Part shown: in pieces, positions 45,001 through 54,751 of the stretch
How positions within the stretch are numbered: position 1 is the first letter of the stretch
Layout: each line of letters opens with the position of its first letter
From: Helianthus annuus
Lineage: Eukaryota > Streptophyta > Magnoliopsida > Asterales > Asteraceae
DNA length: 64,000 nucleotides
Direction: 5' to 3'
Assembly (NCBI RefSeq): GCF_002127325.2
Contig: NC_035446.2
Coordinates: forward strand, 154,930,629 to 154,994,628
The notes under the pieces: generated by a model
Seen by the model: the letters and a program-made list of their open reading frames with translations, nothing else
Database searches by the model: none
What the model was told of the DNA's origin: nothing
Translations under genes and position numbers: made by a program

Positions 45001-46701
45001 CCCATCAGGGAGAGGGATACGCACGATCTTCTCTTTACACAAAATCTCTGCTTGATGCTTAGACAACCAATCCATGCCTACCACTATGTCAAAACTACCG
45101 AGCGTAACGGGAAGTAGGTCAATATCAAACACCTGACCCACGAGATCTAGTTTACACCCGAAAAGGACATTCGAGGCTTCTATCGTTTTACCATCTGCTA
45201 GTTCTACTACTTGTTTAACTTCTAAAGGTGTTGGGGTTATCCCTAATCGTTGACTAAACTCTAGGGACACATAACTCCAATCGGCACCCGAATCAAATAA
45301 TACAGAAGCAATACGATTGTTAACAGGAAACGTACCAGTTACAACGTTGCCGTCATTCCTGGCATCCCCTGCTCCAAGCTGGAACACTCTGCCTCGAGCA
45401 CCATTTCCCCCATTGTTTCCGTTGTTGTTGTTGTTGTTGTTTCCAGCATTGTTGTTATTCGGGCGGTTGTTGTCGTTAGCGTTCTGGTTTAGCTGAGGGC
45501 AATCCCGTTTAAAGTGGCCCTCGTCACCACACTGATAGCACCCCTTCCTGAAACCCTGGTTCTGCTGGGGTGGTTGCCCCTGTTGTCTCTGGTTTTGCTG
45601 GTTCTGTTGCTGCTGGTATTTGGGTTGTGAGGTCCTACAATCCCTGGCCTCATGGCCCGGCTTACCACACTTGTTACACGTCCGACCACACGGCCCAAAA
45701 TGATGATAGCCACACTTGTTACACCGTGGCTTTCTCCCTGCATACGAACCCTGGCTTTAGCCACTTCCCTGGCCTTGATTGACAGAAGACGACTGGCTGA
45801 TGCTGCGGTTGTTGTTGTTGTCTGGCCTTTTCTGAGTCTGACCAGCACTGGGTGCTTTGTCGTAGTCGCTCCACTTCCGTTTGTTATCATTAGCAGATGT
45901 AGTAGCAGTGGGTGCCGCAGCAGCAGTGGCTGAAATGCGCGGGGGTAACGAATTGCTCTCTACCTCTTGGTCCACAATCTTATGAGTCAGTCGAACAATC
46001 TGTGTTAAATCATTGAGATGGGCTGCAGTGACCAAACTCTTCACACGCGGAGGCAACCCTTTGATGAATAACTCAATCCTCCGAGACATAGGCCGGGACA
46101 AGTTTGGGCACATGTCGGCCAGTTCATACGATCGCTTCACATACGCTTCGACTTCAGATCCAACCATCTTCAAGTCGTAGTACTCGTTTTCCAACTTCTG
46201 GACTTCATCCCGAGGACAGTACTCCTCCCTGATCAGTTCTTTAAAGTCTTCCCAGGTTGTGGCATTCGCTGCCTCGATGCCCAACAACTATACCTGGGCG
46301 TTCCACCACGTTAGGGCACCATCCGCCAAGGTACCCGCAGCATATACTGTCCCCAGCGGGACAGTTACAGATAGCAAACACAGACTCTGCTTTCTCGAAC
46401 CACCTCAGAAGTCCCACAGCCCCTTCTGTCCCGGTGAAGGTCTGTGGCTTACAGTCCATAAACATTTTGAACGTACACGCAGGCTGGTTGGGTTGAGGTT
46501 GCGCTTGCTGACCTAAATGACGAAAGGAAACACGTTACAGGAGTGAAAAGACGTGTATGCGATATAAGAGTAAGAGTACTTGGTACATTCCGTACCAACT
46601 TGATAGGCTGCTAAAGCCTCAGCCACACGGGTGTTGATTAGGTCAGTCAACTAAGCCTGAGTCATGTTGATGTTGCCACGTCCATGTCCTCGTCCACTCA
46701 T
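41935..46701 (-). pseudogene. gag-pol of the Tekay-type element, six stops and one frameshift
   Basis: Starting at ATG 46701 (MSGRGHGRG), the order is: Gag with a short intron (46595-46513) and capsid; knuckles [14 protein letters not shown] (about 45670) and [14 protein letters not shown] (about 45540); protease DSGA (about 45290); RT FIDDIL (about 44285); RNase H DASIQG (about 43840); integrase HHCC (about 43130-43270) and the D-D-E core (42511-43074); the GPF motif; and a C-terminal chromodomain-like segment (VRVRWNSRRGPEF, about 42120). Stops: TAG 46651, TAG 46288, TAA 45757, TAG 43081, TAG 42508, TAG 42280. A frame change lies near 46345. The 768-residue central block (45387-43081) is uninterrupted and keeps all catalytic residues. 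No TGA is among the stops, and most sit where family members have Gln. Confidence 0.93.
46513..46595 (-). other. Predicted 83-bp intron in gag
   Basis: Without splicing the gag frame runs into a TAG at about 46513. Removing GTACGG...CATTTAG (46595-46513) joins ...GTTG to GTCAGCAAGCGC in frame and leads straight into the conserved Gag region at 46465. Both borders are GT-AG. An ancient small insertion is the alternative. Confidence 0.55.
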
Positions 46702-47195
46702 GATTCTATATATAGAGATGAACCGATTCAGGAAATCGAAACGAGATGGATATCAAGTATCATGTCGATATCTACATACTACCAAGTTCACACATAATAA
46801 GGCAGAACCCTTCTCACGCTTAATAAGCCTCACTGGGACTTGCATGCACCCCGCGTTATTATTAAGTGTGCACCCATAATAATAAGGCAATTTGCATGCT
46901 TATCTCAGTGCCTCTTAGCTTGCGCTCGAAGTTTCCCCCGTTCAAACAACACAGCAGATGGTATCACAGGTCTATAGTTCACATGAGTCGAAGTGTAGTG
47001 TCACACTATCAAGTCACTATGGTGTTAAATGCTTCAGTTCATATACGTTGTGAGTGTGTGACTGATAAGCAAGCAATGTATAAAGTGAGAGAGAGACGAA
47101 CCTTGCAATCTGGAGCTGAGTGTCATGATTGATTTTCGAGGTTGTTCGGTTATAGTCTGGTTTTACAAAACGTTTTAAAACCTAGTTCACTATAA
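46702..47195 (-). other. Leader of the Tekay-type element with a long imperfect hairpin
   Basis: This is the untranslated leader between primer site and gag. It holds an imperfect inverted repeat, 46821-46847 against 46894-46918 (CACTGGGACTTGCATGC against its partial reverse GCATGCTTATCTCAGTG), with an inner TTATTATT/AATAATAA pair around 46857-46885. No open frame of note. Confidence 0.5.
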
Positions 47196-47215
47196 CCAGT
47201 GGCTCTGATACCAAA
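47196..47215 (-). promoter_or_regulatory. Primer-binding site of the Tekay-type element
   Basis: Minus strand TTTGGTATCAGAGCCACTGG adjoins the 5' LTR end (47217). It is the tRNA-Met type, as in elements A and C. Confidence 0.92.
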
Positions 47216-47216
47216 C

Positions 47217-49438
47217 TGTATCACCCCCAAAATTCCACCTGCGGAAACCCCGCGAGGCGTGTTACGCATCAGAGTTCGAGCCACCAATCACATTGAACCA
47301 ATGGTAAATACTTAAATAAAACATGTCATTAATTACTAAAATAAAATGTCAACATGATATCAATTCCCAAAATATTGTGTAGCGGAAGCATGTAATAAAT
47401 CGTTTAGCAAATGTTTCATAATAACACTTAAAACCAATGTATCAAATGTAAGATAATCCGAAAGCCTCGATCCATGACCACTCCAGCACTCCCAGATAGC
47501 AAGTCCATGTTCCAAGGTTAACGACCTACAAGCATGCAAACAAGTGTGTCAGACTACGCTGGTGAGTTCAAGGTTTTGTTAACGTGTTTTGTTACCAGAT
47601 GTATGTTAATACGATTCAATGTTGTGTTACGATGTTGCTCATGCTAGTTACCCTAGGGAATACGCCCTTACGTAACCGAGGAGTGTGCCTCTTAGCAACC
47701 CACTATGTTGTTCACGCTAGTTACCCTAGGGAAAACGCCCTTACGTAACCGAGGAGTGTGCCTCTTAACAACCATAGTGAAACTCAGATAATTAGTTCAC
47801 GCCCGTCCTTACGGCCCGGTGTGAGGTCTCCCACCTAATAGCGCTATCAACTAATTACCCCATTGCCCTCCAGGCAATCCGATAATAGATTCCATGTTCA
47901 ATAACCAAAACCGATTAAGTTGTTTACCCAAGGTTTCCCTTCCAAATGTTTACCAGTTGTCCCAAACCACCGGGACGCATGCTTGAGAAAATGCAATGAA
48001 CTCACCTGATTTGTTCGGTATGTTACAGTAAGTGCTCACAAACAATCAGTCAAGTCCTACGGTACGTATATGTATATGATCAGTTGGTATTCACAAAGTT
48101 GGCACGTATGTGTAATCACAAAGGACAATGCATCGATGATCACCAAGTAGCACATTGTACGCATTCGAATTCATATAAGTCATGCGTGTCACTTAACAGC
48201 AGTTAAATATCTCAGTTGACTTCTAACAATGTTAAATCAGGTTACTGTGCAAGTATTCAAGTTGGCGAAACAGAAGTTGGCGAATCACATAACTGGCGAA
48301 ACACATGTTTGACGAAACACTTGTGTTTCGTCAACCACCCTTTGGCGAATCAAAATTCTATTTCGTTGATTATTCCTTGGCGAAACACATTCCTGTTTCG
48401 TCAAGAGTTCCATTCCGTCAAGCCTTCACATTCGTCAACATTCTATTACGCCAAACATCCTAATTCGCCAAACATCCTAATTCGCCAAACATCCTAATTC
48501 GCCAAACATTCTGATTCGTCAAGCAGCAGTTACGTCAACATGTCAGTTATGCAATCATCACAGAAAACCCTAATCATTCTAACAGCCGTTATCAACGTTC
48601 AACCATACAATCGTTGATCACATAATCATCATCTAATCCTCATACAGCAATCATTACCCAGAAACATACGGAATCATTATCATATAGAAATCGATCAATA
48701 CCGCACATCATCATCCATTTAACACAAAATCAGCAGGGTATAACTATGTACAGATTTATAACATGTAACGCGTATTCATTCCGTATACATCAATAAGTTT
48801 TGCAACACTAAATCAACACTATAGGCCATAGCCTAGTCAAAATCATCAACCAAAACATGAACACGGTTATAATCTAGCATGATTCTTCATGGTTACAAAC
48901 AAGAACAGTAATGGATGATATAAACAAACACTCACACATAGAAAAACACTAACCGTAAAGAACAAGGAAGCAACTAGATCGGTTCGGGGCTTCGGGTATG
49001 CGAGATCGCCGTCACAGAGCAAGGGAGTTCTAGGGTTTCGGTAGTTTTGATAAAAGTGACGAATGAACAGAGAGTTCGGTACATATGCAATTACGTAACG
49101 TGTTGGGCCCTTACTGGGCTTCGACGAGACTGGGCCGACGAAACAGGCTTTGTTTCGTCGAATGGTTCTTGGCGAATCACAATTCTGATTCGTTGAGATG
49201 TGCTTGGCGAAACACACTTGTGTTTCGTCGAGTTGTTGTTCAAGAGTTAACAGTTTAAGACTAAGTTTTCTGATAAGTCACACGTTATACATATACAATC
49301 AAACACAAAACCAAGCAAACACAATTCGTTTCATTATAACATAACGTGTGCAGTTACAAGTCAATAAATCAAATACTAACAGTCAAAGTCAACGTGCATT
49401 TAATGTGAAAGTGAAGGTCGAAAACTCGAGTTGTCACA
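47217..49438 (-). repeat. Right LTR (5' LTR) of the Tekay-type element
   Basis: 2222 bp, same length as the left LTR and colinear with no indel that I can see. Differences noted: bases 47221 (T for A), about 47784, 48013, 48280, 48530, 48549, 48647, 48823 and 49283. It would drive minus-strand transcription of gag-pol. Confidence 0.95.
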
Positions 49439-50398
49439 AGTTTCCTCTGTGGTCAAGTCAATCATTGGTATAGGAGATGTAACTCGTGATTTACTTAATA
49501 ACTTACGTTTTCCTGGCGACATCCTCTGTAAAGAAGAATTTTCGAGAATGGTAGATGTGTTGCTAGAATTTGTGATGTTTGAAGATAGAGAAAAACGACG
49601 AACGTTTATTGGAGTAGTCAAGTTGTTTGTAAGACAACTAACATTACCTAAATAACATAATATACTCAAACTTATTAAATTTTTAAAACATATATACTGT
49701 ATTTGAAATTAAATTTGGATTATTCGGTAAATATAATTTTTACTTGTAGGTACAACCGACGTTGTAGGAGTAACATTGTGCGTGTTGAAAGATATCAATC
49801 TTAAATCAGTAGAAGATGATAAAGTATTTGAAGGGTATAATTTTCGTTGTTGTAGACTTGTAGATCTTTTACTGTCTAAATATAATTTCCTTAACCTCTG
49901 TCTCCCTTTGCAGTCATTTTGAACAAATCTCGGGTCAAAAACTGTAATATTATAATAAAAAACAGATAATTAACATATAAACATTATCCAATTAATAAAT
50001 AAAATTTTTGTTAAAAATAGTATCCTACTTTAAACATTTATTAAAGTTTTACCTCCATATTCAATGGACGCCTCTGTTGTAACATTGACCATGTCATGCG
50101 GAATGGATGATGAACCAGAAGTAGATGTTATAACATCTATTGATTGTGATGTACCTTTTTGCATTCTATAACGTTTACCATCGATGTATACTTTTCTAAG
50201 TTTACGCCTCTCCTTACTCTCATCTTGAGTAAGTTTAGGGATGAAAACTTACAGACAATCATTAAATATAAAACACATATAAGCTACATGAAATATTAAT
50301 GATACGGTTTAAATTGAAAATGTAAATATTGTCAAGATAAAAAGTTAAATAATACCGTTTGAAATGTTGCCCAATGGTGTTCGATGCTGGACATCTGA
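49439..50398 (-). pseudogene. Helitron gene, N-terminal exons, split by the Gypsy insertion
   Basis: Minus-strand exons with GT-AG borders: about 50398-50355 (motif RTPLGNISN), about 50236-50054 (basic motif ERRKLRKVYIDGKRY), about 49946-49755 (RQRLRKLYLDSKRS) and 49653-49439. The last continues at 39643-39605 once the Gypsy element is removed; the TSD AGTTT lies inside this exon and the frame is kept across the junction. These short basic modules are typical of the variable N-terminus of plant Helitron proteins. The next exon in is the Cys-rich one at 39493. Confidence 0.75.
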
Positions 50399-50399
50399 G

Positions 50400-50999
50400 A
50401 TAATAGGAAATACGTGAGTATAAATACAATACATGTGTATAAATACAATTTGATGTATAATTACAAATAAAGTATTCGAAAATAGGAAACTGTAATGTGT
50501 AATACAATGGCATGTTATTTGACAAAGGAGTAACAGAAAGGAAGTTGTATTGCAGTTTGGTAGCATATTACAATCTGCAGTAGTTTGAACGATGACATAA
50601 AAAATGGAATGGGAATGGACCAGAAGTAATACGTTTCTTTCTTTCCGGCAGTGAAAATGATTTGTAAGTTATTAACTTACATATTTATTAGTAACATTTA
50701 TAATGTAGAGTGAATCACTATAGAACTATAAATTCATTGTTTCATTTTTTTAAAAAATAATATGTTGTAATTATTATTTTTTGTAATAAATCAACCGGTT
50801 TTATATGTATAATTTAATTACATTAAGTAAACAAATAGATTTTATAGTCTATATATATAACTATACAAAAATTAAGTAAAGATAGGGATTACTTTTGTAA
50901 ATAAAATAAAGTAACAATTGGGTTTCTTCATCTAATAGTCATATCAGATATCAGATATCTATACATATACAGTGATTCTTATCTCTTTCTATATTGCCC
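50400..50999. other. AT-rich stretch between Helitron N-terminal exons and the plus-strand B3 gene
   Basis: No clear gene. On the minus strand 50520-50640 could hold a further short exon of the Helitron gene, but no conserved motif is visible. The right end leads into the promoter region of the B3 gene. Confidence 0.4.
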
Positions 51000-51597
51000 C
51001 TTTATATAATAGCTAACTTCATACGCATACAAACTGGTTCACTTGTTCGGCATTCACATTATCAGCATACATAGAGAAATCACCAACAGGTACGATTCAA
51101 ACTGATGTTCTCACATAACCTAGATCTTTAATTGCATCAGTGTTAGAGATTTGCGATCTAAATTTGGGGATTTTTCATAAATCGACATGTTCTGTGATAG
51201 ACAACATTTAGTATTTAACGGCATCCTCTTCCTCGTTTCATCAAATTATATAGATTTTCGTTTGGTCTGAGCGAAATTACATGTTTTCTGATCTTGATCT
51301 GCCGTTATTGTTCCAGTTATTGGTTTTGTATTGTTTGTTTTATCGGTTAGGTCGGTTTAGGGTTTCGAATTGAATATGTTTATCGTTGGGGAATTTTATT
51401 ATTATTATTGATTGATTCTTTTCTGCACATCTATTATTGTTTGTCTTAGGTTTTTTGGTCAGGATTGTTGTTGATATGTATATTCGTTTGGCATAAGTGT
51501 TACACACAAATGTTACTAAATTTGGGGATTTTTCCTAAATCGACATGTTCTATGTTAATCAACATCTAGTATTTACCCAAATAATTATATGTAGTCA
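51000..51597 (+). promoter_or_regulatory. Promoter region and 5' UTR intron of the plus-strand B3 gene
   Basis: A TATA-like TTTATATAATAG lies at about 51001-51012. A leader follows to CAACAG|GTACGA (51090), then an intron of about 500 bp with T-rich sequence ends at TATATGTAG (51594), three bases before the ATG at 51598. The GT-AG borders and T-rich interior support a real 5' UTR intron, as is common in plant genes. The start site is inferred. Confidence 0.55.
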
Positions 51598-52118
51598 ATG
51601 GCGCGTTCTTCAAATGAGCGAGAGAAACAAAAGAAAGAAAAGGAAGTGATACTGCTAACAGATTCAGACTCAGACGAATCTTTCACTTCGGAAGAAATTG
51701 ACTGGAACGCACCAGAACCAAATATCATTTTCATGCCCTCCTCTTGTTCACGTTTTGTAAGTAGTTAGTTAGATTATTTGTATAGTAATTTAACTGTTGT
51801 TGTTCTATGGTGTCATAAGTCTCTTTATCATTACAGTCTGAATACTTTTTTGGCATTTTTTAGCGGATACCGGTAAAGGTCGCAAAAGCCATGGGAATCG
51901 ATCGCTGCGGAAAGGTGACCATTAAAAATAGGCGTGGTGTGGAAACCAATTTGAAAGTCACGGCTGAACCAAAAAGAGGAAAAAAGAAAAATAGGTTTAG
52001 TGTATTGGGATGGCCAGCATGGGTTCGTGAAAACAACATCAAGAAGGGTTATCTTTGCGTTTTAGAGTGGTATGAGGATATGCCTACACTCTTTGTTAGG
52101 GATGTAATCGAAGAATAA
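51598..52118 (+). CDS. B3-domain protein, two exons, 137 residues
   Basis: Exons 51598-51756 and 51864-52118 join in phase 0 (GTAAGT/TTTTTTAG borders). The N-terminus is basic then acidic (Lys/Glu-rich residues 6-18; LTDSDSDESF about 20-29). The second exon is essentially one B3 fold (residues 54-137: start RIPVKVAKAMG, middle VTIKNRRG, end LEWYEDMPTLFVRDV), about the usual size of a B3 domain and ending with the protein. B3 proteins of the REM/ARF/LAV superfamily bind DNA in the nucleus; this short single-domain form is closest to REM-like or B3-like small proteins. It stands on the plus strand between duplicated Helitron N-terminal modules on the minus strand. No damage is seen. Confidence 0.78.
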
Positions 52119-52530
52119 TGGGGTTAGTACCATAGATCAAAACCGTTCAACCATTTTGTATGGTAATTTTGGCTAACTAACGGTTTTGGCAATAAGTATA
52201 TAAGTATGTAGCAATGGTTTGTTTGGAAGCTGTTTAAATCTTTTGGTTTATGTTAGCTGTTGGAAAACTACTTGATAATATTTTGGCTTATGTTACATGT
52301 TTAAATATTTTGGTATATGTATCCTGTTGGAATGCTACTTTAATTTTAATGGTCATCTACAAATTACAACATCAATATACGATTATAAGTTATTACGGAC
52401 AAAAGGTTTAGATATTTAAATGTTTAGGACGCAATCGTGGTCACATTATTTTTATGAATTCATCTAACTTTAAAACTATTACATGAAAGTACGTTCATTT
52501 CAGAGTCAGATTTTGTTTACAACTATTACC
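52119..52530. other. 3' flank of the B3 gene
   Basis: AT-rich; three imperfect copies of a TTTTGG(C/T)TTATGTTA-type word (about 52243, 52280, 52308) are present. It probably includes the 3' UTR. No gene is seen. Confidence 0.4.
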
Positions 52531-53132
52531 TGAAGATACATTCCTGAGAGCATTAGAATGTCTTCGTAAAGACTGATATTTCCGAGAATCCAAATAGATT
52601 TTTCGTTGTCTTCGCCTCTCTTTCGCTTCCTTATTGGTATCAGGATTGCGAACTAAAAAAAATTAAAATTACAATTTACAAAGTATAAATAAAAAGCAAA
52701 CTACTATAACAGCATGTTAAAGGATTATGCACATATGTGTGGATTATATGTATACCATTAGTTATGTCTGAAAATGGAATCCTTGATATGCAACCTACAA
52801 CATCAATAATAAAAGCATACAAAAAGTAGTATATGTCAATGGTTTGAGCCATGTATGTACCTAATAATCAATAAACTGAAAGATAATCATAATGCTACCA
52901 CTTGAATTGTTTGTATTGCAAGGTTGCTTGCCGAAAGACGAAGACTCAATCTTTGACCTTTTCGACATGAGTGTAACTGTAAAATGGTAGATGAACAATT
53001 AACTAACCTGATCTCTAAATTGATACTTTATTTTGATAAATCAATGAAATGGCACTTACGGTTTGCAATGTTCTCATTCTGTACATCTTTTAATGAAGAA
53101 GACAAATTTTCATTTTTCGATCTTTTTGACAT
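52531..53132 (-). pseudogene. Duplicated N-terminal modules of the Helitron gene
   Basis: Minus-strand exon-like pieces with GT-AG borders: two alternative starts beginning MSKRSK (ATG 53132 and ATG 52968), a piece with ISRIPFSDITN (about 52790-52757) and a piece with ERRRQRKIYLDSRKY (about 52656-52532). The last two match in order and spacing the RTPLGNISN and ERRKLRKVYIDGKRY exons at 50.4-50.05 kb, so the module pair is repeated on both sides of the plus-strand B3 gene. These may be the true first exons of the Helitron gene, with the B3 gene in an intron, or a broken duplicate. Confidence 0.6.
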
Positions 53133-53189
53133 CACCGGAAATGTGATTAAGGTTACTGCAATAAGAAGAAGAAGATCCAATCGTTAAAT

Positions 53190-53731
53190 GTATAACCCTT
53201 ACGTAAACCAACAAACATGAGGCTTACATAGTAAAAGAAATAAGAGTGTTCGTTCAATATAAATAGTGGTTTACATATTTTTGGAATCAATTTAATACCA
53301 TATCAAGTTAAATTGCAACAGATTATCTTGATTTATGGTTGATTAGTTATTCCAAATTTAAAATTAGCTATATTTTAACGCTTTCCAAGTATAGTTTTTG
53401 TATTTTTGGTATGTTATCAATTACAATAATCAATTGACGTATATTGATTATATCATCAATATTACACGGATAAGTAGCAAACAAATGTCAATACAAAAAT
53501 TGACAATAAATCCTATATTTAGTAGTATAGCATTCTGGAATTTTGATATAGATTTTTAATTATAGAAACAAACATAAACATAAACACTAAACATATACAC
53601 AAAAGTTAGGTACCATACAAAAGTCTACTAAGAAATAAGTCCATATGGTTACATGTTCAAAAGATAGTTACCAAAACAAAGACCAAACAGTTCTTATAAA
53701 GACAATTTATAAAAGTTCGGTGCACTTTTGC
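53190..53731. other. AT-rich intergenic stretch
   Basis: No coding frame or structured repeat. The segment around 53290-53460 (including TTATCTTGATTTATGGTTGAT and TTTGGTATGTTATCAATTACA, both in part) has a diverged counterpart at about 57760-57880, so this intergenic sequence is duplicated downstream of the F-box gene promoter. Confidence 0.5.
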
Positions 53732-54751
53732 TTAGACATGTCGGACATTTTTTAAGATGACGGTTTTCTTTGAAGTCACATAAGTGAAATCAAGCATGTC
53801 GCCATCATTCAACTTATTTTCCGCCATAAATACAGGCCAGTCTATGACTGAATAGCGTAATGCACTTCCGTTTTTTTGCCGTTTGACTTCATAAGTACTA
53901 ACTTGCCCCTGCATGTTTTCAATCTTCAGTGTATGAAACTTCTTTGTAAAACCAGCGCGGTTTGATACCCCGACCGGAAGACGCTGCATGTAACAACGTT
54001 TATTTAACAGTTTAAATCTTAAACCTCCAATAATAACGAAAAATAATGTAAATTTAAAGATTTATTGCAAAAATAATACCAGCCTGTATTCCCCTTTACG
54101 TGTAAAGTTCAAAACTTCCGGATCTTCAGGAATAGTGTGTTGTCCGCAATTGTCTCCATGTAAACGCTTCTTATACTTGGAACTACCAACCGACCTTATA
54201 TTTTCCTTTACATTTATGATTAAAAAAATGTTATCTTCAAAACGATACCATATTATTGTTAACAAATTAATATTATTTGTATCAATCTCAAAACTTACAT
54301 CTTTTGTGATAGATTGAGATCCTTCAGATATAAATCCCTTGGAAGTACATTCAACGTCATGTTGTTTACCCTTACTTGTATTTCCAACTCCCTCATTCAT
54401 GGTGATAGCATCTTCTTGCGGAATGCAAATATCCTGTTAAAATGCCACATTTTACATTAATATAAATAATGTACATGAGTACCTGTTATGCTAAATATCA
54501 GATGAATTTTATGTATAAATATACATTTATAAAAATATACGATTACCTGGTGGACATTTGGTTCTTCATGTGAAAAAAAGAAGCCATAATCTTTACGTAA
54601 TGCCTATAAATGACAATATGCAATATAATTACTGCCATATAACCAATAATCATAAATGTGTTTATAGATATTAGTAGTTTACCTCGTCTACTTTAAGAAC
54701 GAACTGATCACGAGATATTTCAAGAACCTCATCATCGGAATTGTCTCCCAT
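53732..54751 (-). CDS. B3-domain protein, five exons, 212 residues
   Basis: Exons 54751-54683, 54603-54547, 54433-54299, 54205-54080 and 53983-53732 all have GT-AG borders and all end in phase 0, giving 212 residues with no stop. Residues 1-23 are acidic (MGDNSDDEVLE); residues about 43-129 are Ser/Lys-rich linker; the last exon is a B3 domain (about 130-212; LPVGVSNRAGF, KNGSALRYSVIDWPVF, LNDGDMLDFTYV). A nuclear DNA-binding role is expected from the family. Neighbours on the same strand are the F-box and RPA-like genes. The clean exon structure argues for a functional gene or recent capture. Exon 4's acceptor (TGTAAAG) is weak and is the least certain border. Confidence 0.75.

Larger units (their letters stand above)
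39644..49438 (-). mobile_element. Complete Gypsy/Tekay-type retrotransposon (9795 bp)
   Basis: Two LTRs of 2222 bp each, TSD AGTTT (39639-39643 and 49439-49443), tRNA-Met-type primer site, polypurine tract, and one long gag-pol region in minus orientation ending in a chromodomain-like segment. Aligning the LTRs by eye gives about nine differences, eight of them transitions (about 0.4%), so the insertion is recent. It has split an exon of the Helitron gene. Its own coding region has six in-frame stops and a frameshift, so it is not autonomous. Confidence 0.95.

Noticed and set aside
42280..46653. Stop-codon reassignment (TAG read as Gln) in the Tekay-type element
   Set aside because: The nuclear plant code is standard and neighbouring genes end normally; C-to-T decay explains the pattern more simply.
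47196..47215. tRNA genes at the tRNA-complementary sequences
   Set aside because: Only the short primer-site complement is present next to LTRs; no cloverleaf can be drawn.
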